DNA of 64,000 bases from Burkholderia sp. HI2500 (lineage in GTDB: Bacteria > Pseudomonadota > Gammaproteobacteria > Burkholderiales > Burkholderiaceae). Under the pieces are notes generated by a model. That model worked only from the letters and a program-made list of their open reading frames with translations. It was not told where the DNA came from and did no database searches. Shown here one piece after another: positions 25,558 to 33,289 of the stretch. The translations under genes were made by a program, and so were the position numbers. The stretch spans positions 1,240,001 to 1,304,000 of the forward strand of contig NZ_NKFL01000006.1 in assembly GCF_002223055.1 (NCBI RefSeq), read 5' to 3'. The stretch's first letter is position 1. Each line of letters opens with the position of its first letter.

Positions 25558-26475
25558 TCAGCCGGCCACGTCGATGCCGTCGAGCAGGCGCTGCGCGAGC
25601 CGCGGTTCGCGCAATTGCTCGAGCCACCATTGCAGCGCGCGGCCGTCCCGGTCGCCGTGCCATGCGACATACAGCAGGTTCGGTTCGCGCGGATCGGCCG
25701 TCTGTTTTTCCACGAGTTCGCCGCGCGCGAGCAGCGACGCCACGCGCCGGCGCGGCACCCAGCCGACGCCGAGCCCGTCGCGCTGCGCGAGGATCTTCGC
25801 GCGCATCGACGGCACCGCCAGCACGGCCTGCCCGCCGAGCAGGCCATACGCGCGGCCGGCCGCGCGCCGCGACGAATCGGCGACGACGACGGCCCGGTGC
25901 GCGCCGATCGCGTCCCGCGTCAGCGCGCCGCTCACGGTGGCCAGCGGATGGCGCGGCGATACCGCGAACACCCACTCCATCGCGCCCAGCTCGAACCACT
26001 TGAAACCGGGAATCGCCGGCGGCTCGTTGGTCGCGCCGATCACCAGGTCCGCGCGCCCGTCGCGCAGCGCTTCCCACGTCCCGCCGAGCACTTCGTGCGT
26101 GAAACGCAGCGACACGCCCGAGTCGAGCGCATCGAACGCGCGGACGACCGGCAGCAGCGTGTCGAACTCCAGCACTTCGTCGCTGACGATCCACAGCCGG
26201 TCTTCCCAGCCGCTCGCGACCTGCCGCACGCGCTGCGTCAGCCGCGCGACGTCCAGCGCCAGCCGCGCCGCTTCGTCGGTCAGCAACTGGCCGGCCGGCG
26301 TGAGCTGCAGCCGGTAGCCGCGGCGGTCGAACAGCAGCGCGTCGAAGCGCGTTTCGAGCTGGCGCGCCGCGTGCGACACCGTCGACGGCGCCTTGCCGAG
26401 CCGCGCGGCCGCGCGCGACAGGCTGCCGGTGGCGCGGATCGCGTCGAGCAGCGCAAGTTCGTCTTCGGACAGCAT
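25558..26475 (-). CDS. LysR family transcriptional regulator
   Basis: This 305-residue protein has an N-terminal winged helix-turn-helix (LLDAIRATGSLSRAAARLGKAPSTVSHAARQLE split over residues 8-40) and a periplasmic-binding-like effector domain. The ATG preceded by GGAG is used; the longer frame to 26685 is non-coding. It lies upstream of an SDR on the same strand and divergent from a MocR regulator across 316 bp. Effector and targets unknown. Confidence 0.9.
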   Translation of the reverse strand: MLSEDELALLDAIRATGSLSRAAARLGKAPSTVSHAARQLETRFDALLFDRRGYRLQLTPAGQLLTDEAARLALDVARLTQRVRQVASGWEDRLWIVSDEVLEFDTLLPVVRAFDALDSGVSLRFTHEVLGGTWEALRDGRADLVIGATNEPPAIPGFKWFELGAMEWVFAVSPRHPLATVSGALTRDAIGAHRAVVVADSSRRAAGRAYGLLGGQAVLAVPSMRAKILAQRDGLGVGWVPRRRVASLLARGELVEKQTADPREPNLLYVAWHGDRDGRALQWWLEQLREPRLAQRLLDGIDVAG

Positions 26476-26791
26476 GGGCACGCTCCGGTGTGGGGTTGTC
26501 GTGGATCTGTCGTGGATCGTAAGGCAGCGGCGGGCCGAGGTCCAATCGCGCGACCGGGCTGCGTCGTCTGACGATGCCCGCCCCCTGACGAATGCCGCCG
26601 GGCCAGCGTTGCACGATGCACGGGTTCGTCGGCCGCCCGCGTCGCCCTGCCGGGATGCCTTGCACCGTGCGGCCGGTTCGAGCATCGAGCGAAACCCGCG
26701 AAGCCGTCACGCCGCGCAGAACCGCCCATTCTTTCGTCGCCTCCGGTATGCTGATCGGCACAAAATTCCAGAAATCGAGGTAACCACTGCG
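26476..26791. other. 316-bp divergent regulatory region between LysR and MocR genes
   Basis: No gene is visible. Close to the LysR start there is a tandem repeat of GTCGTGGATC/TGTCGTGGATC (about 26494-26514), and next to the MocR start a motif that recurs inverted beyond the MocR gene. The middle is GC-rich and featureless. Confidence 0.5.
26764..26785. promoter_or_regulatory. Candidate MocR-binding motif, copy 1
   Basis: AATTCCAGAAATCGAGGTAACC lies directly before the mocR ATG, covering its ribosome-binding site. A very similar element in opposite orientation lies at the 3-prime end of mocR, upstream of the AhpD-like gene. Shared parts are AATT-CC, AAAT and the exact AGGTAACC. Confidence 0.45.
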
Positions 26792-28276
26792 ATGGACATC
26801 GCGATCCGCATCGAAGGCCGTCACGACCTGACGGGGCAGATCTTCCGGCAACTGCGCACCGCGATCGTCGACGGGCGGCTCGCCGGCGGCGCGCGGCTGC
26901 CGTCGACGCGCGACCTCGCGAAACAGCTCGGCGTATCGCGCAAGACGACGCTCGACGCGTTCGAGCGTCTCGTCGCCGAGGGCTACCTGAATACGCGCGC
27001 GGGTGACGGCACGTTCGTCGCCGACGGCCTCGCGCGCGTGCCGCACGCCGCGGCCATGTCGGCACCCTCCCTCGTCGAATACACGCCGCGCATCGACGCG
27101 GTCGACGCGCGTGCGCTGTGGGACGACCTGCCCGACGCGCTCGCGATGCCCACGCCGCAGGACACACCGGGCTTCGACTTCCGCGGCGGCGTGACCGACA
27201 AGGCGCTGTTCCCGTTCGACGCGTGGCGGCGCTGCCTGCATCACGCGCTGCGCCAGCAGATGCGCGGCTCCGCCGGGTACCACGACCCGGCCGGCGATCC
27301 GCAGTTGCGCGGCGCGATCGCGCGCTACGTCGCGTTCAGCCGCGCGGTCGCGTGCGGCTGGGACGACGTGCTCGTCACGCAAGGCGCGCAACAGGCGCTC
27401 GACCTGATCGCCCGCGTCGTCGTGCGGCCGGGCGATGTGGTGGCGGTCGAGGATCCCGGCTATCCGCCCGCCCGCGCCGCGTTCGCGTCGCTCGGCGCGA
27501 CGGTGATCGGCGTGCCGGTCGACGCGCAGGGGCTGGTGACGGAACGGCTGCCCGACGACGCGCGCCTCGTCTACGTGACGCCGTCGCATCAGTTCCCGCT
27601 CGGGATGCCGATGACGCTGGACCGGCGCGTCGCGCTGCTCGAGTGGGCGCAGCGCCGCCGCGCGGTGATCATCGAGGACGACTACGACGGCGAGTTCCGC
27701 TTCGAGGGCCGGCCGGTGGAATCGCTGAAGAGCCTCGACCGCACGGGCCTCGTCGCGTATGTCGGCACGTTTTCGAAGACGATCTTTCCGGAGCTGCGGA
27801 TCGGCTACGCGATTCCGCCGCGTGCGCTGCGCGGCGCGCTGACCAAGGCGAAGCAGATCGTCGACTGGCACACCTGCACGCTGACGCAGGCGGCGCTCGC
27901 GCGCTTCATGCTCGAAGGCGATTTCGCGCGGCACCTGAAGCGCGTGCAGAAGCACTACGACGCGCGCCGCAAGATGCTGATCGCGCATCTGCGCGGCGAA
28001 CTCGCGCCGTGGTTCGACGCGATCGTGCCGACCGCCGGCATCCACCTGGCGGCCTACCTGAAGCCGGGGCTCGACGAAGCGGCGCTGGTCCGCGCGGCCC
28101 GCGCGCAGGACATCGGCCTGTACGGCATCTCGGCGTTCCACGTCGGCGTGCCGGTCCGCGCGGGGCTGCTGTTCGGCTATGGCGGGATCGACACGCCGCG
28201 CATCGACACGGCGCTCGCGACGCTGGCCGGCCTGCTGGGTTCGGACGCCATTGGCGGCTCGGCACTGGTTACCTGA
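26792..28276 (+). CDS. MocR/PdxR family regulator (GntR HTH fused to aminotransferase-like domain)
   Basis: This 494-residue chimera has a GntR-type winged helix (LPSTRDLAKQLGVSRKTTLD near residues 34-53) joined to a fold-type I aminotransferase-like domain that binds pyridoxal phosphate. The PLP-binding lysine is K329 in YVGTFSKTIFP, and the conserved EDDYDGEFRFEG segment precedes it. Such proteins sense PLP, amino acids or related ligands and activate a neighbouring gene. Here the downstream AhpD-like and cupin genes are the obvious candidates. The ATG after GAGG is used instead of a longer frame. Confidence 0.92.
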   Translation: MDIAIRIEGRHDLTGQIFRQLRTAIVDGRLAGGARLPSTRDLAKQLGVSRKTTLDAFERLVAEGYLNTRAGDGTFVADGLARVPHAAAMSAPSLVEYTPRIDAVDARALWDDLPDALAMPTPQDTPGFDFRGGVTDKALFPFDAWRRCLHHALRQQMRGSAGYHDPAGDPQLRGAIARYVAFSRAVACGWDDVLVTQGAQQALDLIARVVVRPGDVVAVEDPGYPPARAAFASLGATVIGVPVDAQGLVTERLPDDARLVYVTPSHQFPLGMPMTLDRRVALLEWAQRRRAVIIEDDYDGEFRFEGRPVESLKSLDRTGLVAYVGTFSKTIFPELRIGYAIPPRALRGALTKAKQIVDWHTCTLTQAALARFMLEGDFARHLKRVQKHYDARRKMLIAHLRGELAPWFDAIVPTAGIHLAAYLKPGLDEAALVRAARAQDIGLYGISAFHVGVPVRAGLLFGYGGIDTPRIDTALATLAGLLGSDAIGGSALVT

Positions 28277-28290
28277 ATTTACCGGAAATT
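28267..28290. promoter_or_regulatory. Candidate MocR-binding motif, copy 2 (inverted)
   Basis: Read on the minus strand this element aligns with the copy before mocR, with one- or two-base gaps, and ends with the same AGGTAACC. It overlaps the mocR stop codon and lies about 80 bp upstream of the AhpD-like gene. Confidence 0.45.
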
Positions 28291-28369
28291 GGCCATTCAA
28301 GCAGGCCAGCATACGTCCTAAAGTAGGTCCTGTCGCGCCACCGTGCGCTCCCACCGAAAAGGACCTGCC

Positions 28370-28807
28370 ATGCAACCGCGCCTGAACTTCTACGCCGCCA
28401 GCCCGAATGCGATCAAGGTGATGCGCAACGCCGAGGAATTCCTCGCGAAGAGCTCGATCGAAAAGCCGCTCGCCGAACTCGTCCGCCTGCGTGCCTCGCA
28501 GATCAACGGCTGCGCGTTCTGCGTCGACATGCACACGACCGACGCGCGCAACGGCGGCGAAACCGACCGCCGCCTGGCCACCGTCGTCACGTGGCGCGAG
28601 ACGCCGTTCTTCACCGAGCGCGAACGCGCGGCGCTGGAATGGACCGAGGCGCTGACGCTGGTCGCCAGCAACCACGTGCCCGACGCCGTCTGGGAAGCCG
28701 TGAAGCCGCACTTCACCGACGAGGAGCTGTTCGACCTGTCGATGCTGATCGCGACGATCAACTCGTGGAACCGCTTCGCGATCGCGTTCCGCAAGATGCC
28801 CGAGTAA
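28370..28807 (+). CDS. Carboxymuconolactone decarboxylase/AhpD-like family protein
   Basis: This 145-residue all-helical protein has the AhpD redox motif C48-A-F-C51 with H55 in NGCAFCVDMH, so it is of the peroxidase/thiol type and not a true carboxymuconolactone decarboxylase. It probably forms a trimer or hexamer and reduces peroxides using a thiol donor. The start has an AAGGA ribosome-binding site. It follows a MocR regulator and precedes a secreted cupin by 10 bp, forming a two-gene unit. Confidence 0.92.
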   Translation: MQPRLNFYAASPNAIKVMRNAEEFLAKSSIEKPLAELVRLRASQINGCAFCVDMHTTDARNGGETDRRLATVVTWRETPFFTERERAALEWTEALTLVASNHVPDAVWEAVKPHFTDEELFDLSMLIATINSWNRFAIAFRKMPE

Positions 28808-28817
28808 GGAGACGACG

Positions 28818-29240
28818 ATGAGGGATGCCACGCTCCGTCGCGCCGCCCTGTGCGCCTCGCTCGCGGCCGGCGTCGCGCTGCTGCCGGCCGCTGCCCGGGC
28901 GCACGACACCGGCGACAACGTGCACACGATCCTGCAGCAGGCCGTGCCCGAAGCGCCCGGCAAGCTCGCGGTCGTCGCGACCGTCGACTACGCGCCCGGC
29001 CAGGCGTCCGAAGCCCATCGGCACCTCGGCTCGGTGTTCGCGGTCGTGTCGAAAGGCGAAGTGCTGTCGCAGGTGAACGGCGGCCCGCTGCACCGCTACC
29101 GCGCCGGCGAAGGCTGGTACGAGGCGCCCGGCTCGCGCCACCCGGTGTCGCGCAACGCGAGCGCGACCGAGCCCGCTCAGCTCGTCGTATTCGGGTTGAC
29201 CGGCGAACACGTGCCGCTGACGTCGCCGATCGATCAGTAA
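28818..29240 (+). CDS. Secreted cupin domain protein
   Basis: This 140-residue protein has a cleavable signal peptide (to ARA-HD near residue 28) and a single cupin barrel. The metal-binding histidines are in EAHRHLGSVFAVVSKGEV and in SRHPVSRN, with a glutamate between. It would act in the periplasm. A strong AAGGAGA ribosome-binding site, 10 bp after the AhpD-like gene, implies cotranscription. Small cupins beside AhpD proteins are common, but the reaction is unknown. Confidence 0.88.
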   Translation: MRDATLRRAALCASLAAGVALLPAAARAHDTGDNVHTILQQAVPEAPGKLAVVATVDYAPGQASEAHRHLGSVFAVVSKGEVLSQVNGGPLHRYRAGEGWYEAPGSRHPVSRNASATEPAQLVVFGLTGEHVPLTSPIDQ

Positions 29241-29465
29241 CCGCTCACCGGGGGCGTGCGATCGTCCAGGCGCGCGCCCCGCTTCGCGACCGGTTTTCCA
29301 TACCGTGGGGCCGCCACGCCTCCCGTTTCTCCATTAGCTGCTCCCTACACTCCGCCACCGGCTTGCCGTACCGCGCCGCGTCACGTCGCCTCCTCGCTCG
29401 CCCGCGTCCCCCTTCGACGCTCGCCTGATCGCGATCATCTCGGGCGGAAACCCTTCCTTGAAATT

Positions 29466-29484
29466 AACTAACTCATCAATTAGC
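29466..29484. promoter_or_regulatory. Imperfect CTAA/TTAG inverted repeat before tetR
   Basis: CTAAC-T-CATC-A-ATTAG, in an AT-rich patch 10 nt before the regulator ATG, is a partial palindrome of the kind bound by TetR autorepressors. Its symmetry is incomplete. Confidence 0.35.
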
Positions 29485-29493
29485 GTCGATTTC

Positions 29494-30201
29494 ATGAACG
29501 CGAAATCCACCGTCGCCAGGCCGCGCGGGCGCCGCCCGTCGGTCGACGATTTCGACCTGCGCGACCACATGCTCGACGTCGCGATGCAGCTGTTCGCCGA
29601 ACGCGGGATCGCCGCGACGACCGTCGCGCAGATCGCCGCCGCCGCCGGCGTCACGTCGGCGATGGTTCACTACTACTTCACGAATCGCGAGCAGTTGCTC
29701 GACGCGATCGTCGAGGAACGGCTCGCGCAGGTCATCGCGTTCGTGTGGCGACCGACCGAGCCGCAGATCGAAAACGATCCGTTCGCGCTCGTCGCCGAAC
29801 TCGTCGACCGCTTCTTCGACGTCACGCACCGCATGCCATGGCTGCCGTCGATCTGGCTGCGCGAGATCGTCCATGAGGGCGGGCTACTGCGCGAACGGAT
29901 GGTCCGGCGCATTCCGCTCGAACATGTCGGGCGCTTCGCCGAACGCATCCACGGCGCGCAGCAGGCCGGCACGCTGAACCCGGCGCTCGAACCGGCGTTC
30001 CTGTTCCATTCGATCATCGCACTGGTGATGCTGCCGCTCGCGACCGCAAAGCTGTGGCAAAGCGCGCGCGGCGGCCTGCCGCCGATCGACCGCGACGTGC
30101 TGCACCGGCACGTCCGCGCGCTGCTCGGGTCGGGCATGCAGCCGCCGGCCGCCGCGCCGCGCGCACGGGCCCGCTCGCCCTCGCCGCGGAGGCCGTCATG
30201 A
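29494..30201 (+). CDS. TetR family regulator of ABC exporter operon
   Basis: This 235-residue protein has an N-terminal helix-turn-helix (VAQIAAAAGVTSAMVHYYFT, near residues 49-68) and a larger C-terminal ligand domain resembling the CecR/YbiH group. It is the first gene of a five-gene run: its stop overlaps the ATG of the membrane fusion protein, so the repressor is co-expressed with the exporter it should regulate. A TTG start 12 codons upstream is possible but would include the putative operator. The C-terminal 20 residues are Arg/Pro-rich and probably unstructured. Confidence 0.9.
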   Translation: MNAKSTVARPRGRRPSVDDFDLRDHMLDVAMQLFAERGIAATTVAQIAAAAGVTSAMVHYYFTNREQLLDAIVEERLAQVIAFVWRPTEPQIENDPFALVAELVDRFFDVTHRMPWLPSIWLREIVHEGGLLRERMVRRIPLEHVGRFAERIHGAQQAGTLNPALEPAFLFHSIIALVMLPLATAKLWQSARGGLPPIDRDVLHRHVRALLGSGMQPPAAAPRARARSPSPRRPS

Positions 30202-31172
30202 ACGCGCCCCGCGCGCGGTCGCTCGCGCTGGCCGCCGCCGTCGCCGCCGTCGCGCTGCTCGCCGGTTGCGAACGCCGGGAGAACAACGGCACGACCTACC
30301 AGGGCTACGTCGAAGGCGAATTCGTGTACCTGTCGTCGTCGCAATCGGGCACGCTGACGCAGTTGTCGGTCGCGCGCGGCCAGACCCTCGCCGCCGGCAC
30401 GCCGGCCTTCTCGCTCGAAGCCGTCAGCGAAACGGCCGCGCTGCTGCAGGCGCAGCACCAGCTCGCGGCCGCCCGCGCGCAGCTCGCCGACCTGCAGACG
30501 GGCAAGCGCCCGCCGGAAATCGCGGTCACGCAGGCGCAGCTCGCGCAGTCCACCGCGCAGGCCGCGCGGGCCGCCGCGCAACTCGCGCGCGACGAAAGCC
30601 AGTACGCCGCCGGCGGCCTGTCGAAACAGCAGCTCGACGATTCGCGCACGTCCGCGCAAACGACCGCCGCGCAAATGCGCGAACTGCGGAAACAGGTCGA
30701 CGTCGCGCGCCTGCCGGGCCGCGCGCAGCAGGTCGCCGCGCAGGCCGCGCAGGTCGACGCCGCGCAGGCGGCGGTCGCCGAGGCGCAATGGAAGCTCGAC
30801 CAGAAGCGCGTCGCCGCGCCCGCCGCCGGACGCGTGTACGACACGCTGTACCGCGTCGGCGAATGGGTGCAGGCCGGCAATCCGGTCGTGCAGATGCTGC
30901 CGCCGCAAAACCTGAAGGTGCGCTTCTTCGTGCCGGAGGCCGCGATCGCCTCGCTCGCGCCGGGGCGCACGGTCGCGATTCACTGCGACGGCTGTGCGGC
31001 GGACGTGCCCGCACGCATCACCTACGTGTCGAACGAGGCCGAATACACGCCGCCCGTGATCTACAGCAACGAAAGCCGGACCAAGCTCGTGTTCATGATC
31101 GAGGCGCGCCCGGCCGTCGGCGACGCGCCGAAGCTCCATCCGGGCCAGCCCGTCGCCGTGAGGGTGCCATGA
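30198..31172 (+). CDS. HlyD-family membrane fusion lipoprotein of ABC exporter
   Basis: This 324-residue adaptor resembles E. coli YbhG. A signal with lipobox LLAGC (Cys about residue 23) replaces the membrane anchor. After a lipoyl half (GEFVYLSSSQSGTL) there is a Gln/Ala-rich helical hairpin (about residues 75-200), the second lipoyl half (RVAAPAAGRVYDTLYRVGEW) and a beta-barrel. It has a GGAGG ribosome-binding site and overlaps both neighbours by 4 bp. It should link the ABC transporter to the outer-membrane factor at the end of the operon. Confidence 0.91.
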   Translation: MNAPRARSLALAAAVAAVALLAGCERRENNGTTYQGYVEGEFVYLSSSQSGTLTQLSVARGQTLAAGTPAFSLEAVSETAALLQAQHQLAAARAQLADLQTGKRPPEIAVTQAQLAQSTAQAARAAAQLARDESQYAAGGLSKQQLDDSRTSAQTTAAQMRELRKQVDVARLPGRAQQVAAQAAQVDAAQAAVAEAQWKLDQKRVAAPAAGRVYDTLYRVGEWVQAGNPVVQMLPPQNLKVRFFVPEAAIASLAPGRTVAIHCDGCAADVPARITYVSNEAEYTPPVIYSNESRTKLVFMIEARPAVGDAPKLHPGQPVAVRVP

Positions 31173-32128
31173 GCGCGCCGCCCGCACCGTACGCGATCGA
31201 CGTCGATCGCCTGAACAAGCATTTCGGCGACAAGCACGTCGTGAAGGACGTGTCGCTGCGCGTCGCGCGCGGCGAGATCTTCGGCTTTCTCGGGCCGAAC
31301 GGCAGCGGCAAGACCACGTCGATCCGGATGATGTGCGGGCTGCTCACGCCCGACTCGGGCAGCGGCACCTGCCTCGGCTACGACATCGTGCGCGACAGCG
31401 CGCAGATCAAGCGGCGCGTCGGCTACATGACGCAGCGCTTCTCGTACTGGGAGGACCTGTCGATTCGCGAGAACCTCGACTTCGTCGCGCGCGTGTACGG
31501 GATGCCCGACCGCAAGGCGGCCGTCGCGCGCGCCCTCGACGGGCTCGGCCTCGCGAGCCGCGCGGACCAGCTCACGGGCGCGCTGTCGGGCGGCTGGAAG
31601 CAGCGCCTCGCGCTGGCCGCCTGCATGCTGCACGAGCCGGCGCTATTGCTGCTCGATGAACCGACGGCCGGCGTCGATCCGGCCGCACGCCGCGACTTCT
31701 GGGAAGAACTGCACCGGCTGGCCGCGCAAGGGATCTCGGTGCTCGTCAGCACGCACTACATGGACGAGGCCGAGCGCTGCCACAAGCTGGCGTACATCGC
31801 ATACGGCGAGCTGCTCGCGCAGGGGACGTCGGCGGAGATCGTCGCGTCGCAGGGGCTCGTGACCCGCGCGATCACCGGTGCGCATCTGAGCGAACTGTCC
31901 GCGCGGCTGCGCACGATGCCGGGCGTCGACCAGACGGTCGTGTTCGGCTCGGCGCTGCACGTGAGCGGCCGCGATCAGGCGCGGCTCGACGCGACGCTCG
32001 CGCAGGTCGCGGCGCAAGCCGACGGGTCTGCCGCGCTGCAGGTCGCACCGATCGACACCGCGCTCGAGGACGTCTTCATCTACATGATGGGCCGCGCATC
32101 CGGGCCGCCCGGCGGAGCGTCGTCATGA
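31169..32128 (+). CDS. ABC exporter ATP-binding protein
   Basis: This 319-residue single-domain ATPase has Walker A GPNGSGKTT (residues 42-50), signature LSGGWKQRLALA near 140 and Walker B LLLLDEPTAGVDP near 160, with the H-loop STHYMDEAERC. The closest known arrangement is YbhF of the YbhFSR drug exporter, but YbhF has two fused ATPase domains while this protein has one. It overlaps the permease gene by ATGA. Confidence 0.92.
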   Translation: MSAPPAPYAIDVDRLNKHFGDKHVVKDVSLRVARGEIFGFLGPNGSGKTTSIRMMCGLLTPDSGSGTCLGYDIVRDSAQIKRRVGYMTQRFSYWEDLSIRENLDFVARVYGMPDRKAAVARALDGLGLASRADQLTGALSGGWKQRLALAACMLHEPALLLLDEPTAGVDPAARRDFWEELHRLAAQGISVLVSTHYMDEAERCHKLAYIAYGELLAQGTSAEIVASQGLVTRAITGAHLSELSARLRTMPGVDQTVVFGSALHVSGRDQARLDATLAQVAAQADGSAALQVAPIDTALEDVFIYMMGRASGPPGGASS

Positions 32129-33279
32129 ACGCGTGGGCGCGCCTGCGCGACGCGTTTTCGGTCGCCCGCTGGTGGAGCATCGTGCTGAAGGAATTCCTGC
32201 AGCTGCGGCGCGACCGCGTGACGTTCGCGATGATCGTCGGCGTGCCGATCATCCAGCTCACGCTGTTCGGCTTCGCGATCAACACCGATCCGAAGCACCT
32301 GCCCACCGCGGTGATCGTCGCGGATGCGAGCCCGTTCGCGCGCAGCTTCATCGCCGCGATGCGCAATTCTGCGTACTTCGACATCGTCGAGACGCTGCCC
32401 GACGAGGCGGCCGGCCGGCATGCGCTCGCCCGCGGCGACGTGCAGTTCGTGCTGAGCGTGCCGGCCGATTTCTCGCGGCGGCTGCTGCGCGGCGAGCGTC
32501 CGTCGCTGCTCGTCGAGGCGGACGCGACCGATCCCGTCGCGACCGCGTCGGCGATCGGCGCGCTGCCGGGCCTCGTGCAGCCCGTCGCCGACAAGGACCT
32601 GACGGGCCCGCTCGCACACCTGAACGGCCGCCCGGCCGCGTTCGACGTCGTGCTGCACCGGCTGTACAACCCCGAGGGCATCACGCAGTACAACGTCGTG
32701 CCGGGGCTGATGGGCGTGATCCTGACGATGACGATGGTAATGATGACGGGCCTCGCGATCACGCGCGAACGCGAGCGCGGCACGATGGAGAACCTGCTCG
32801 CGACGCCCGTGCGGCCGCTCGAGGTGATGACGGGCAAGATCATCCCGTACGTGCTGATCGGGCTGATCCAGGTGTCGATCATCGTCGCCGCAGCGCGCTT
32901 CGTGTTCGACGTGCCGTTCGTCGGCGGCGTGTTCGCGATCTACCTGTCCGCGCTGCTGTTCATCGCGGCGAACCTGACGGTCGGCATCACGCTGTCGTCG
33001 CTCGCGCAGAACCAGTTGCAGGCGATGCAGCTCGCGGTGTTCTACTTCCTGCCGAACATCCTGCTGTCGGGCTTCATGTTCCCGTTCGCCGGGATGCCGA
33101 AGTGGGCGCAGTTCATCGGCAACCTGCTGCCGCTCACCTACTTCAACCGCCTCGTGCGCGGCATCCTGCTGAAAGGCAACGGCTGGAGCGACCTGTGGCC
33201 GTCGGTGTGGCCGGTCGCGCTGTTCACCGTCGTCGTGATGGGCGTCGCGCTGCGCTTCTACCGACGTACGCTCGACTAG
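32125..33279 (+). CDS. ABC-2 type permease (YbhS/YbhR family)
   Basis: This 384-residue protein has an N-terminal helix after an amphipathic LKEFLQLRRDRVTF segment, a large periplasmic domain (about residues 55-185) and five C-terminal helices. The ABC-2 signature ITRERERGTMENLLATPVRP is near residue 214, and NILLSGFMFPFAGMPKWAQ near 312. Only one permease gene is present, so the transporter should be a homodimer, unlike the E. coli YbhS/YbhR heterodimer. Confidence 0.92.
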   Translation: MNAWARLRDAFSVARWWSIVLKEFLQLRRDRVTFAMIVGVPIIQLTLFGFAINTDPKHLPTAVIVADASPFARSFIAAMRNSAYFDIVETLPDEAAGRHALARGDVQFVLSVPADFSRRLLRGERPSLLVEADATDPVATASAIGALPGLVQPVADKDLTGPLAHLNGRPAAFDVVLHRLYNPEGITQYNVVPGLMGVILTMTMVMMTGLAITRERERGTMENLLATPVRPLEVMTGKIIPYVLIGLIQVSIIVAAARFVFDVPFVGGVFAIYLSALLFIAANLTVGITLSSLAQNQLQAMQLAVFYFLPNILLSGFMFPFAGMPKWAQFIGNLLPLTYFNRLVRGILLKGNGWSDLWPSVWPVALFTVVVMGVALRFYRRTLD

Positions 33280-33289
33280 GCGCCGCACG

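Noticed and set aside
25454..28963. 1169-codon minus-strand frame across LysR, MocR and AhpD genes
   Set aside because: It overlaps three well-supported genes in other frames and has no recognisable protein sequence.
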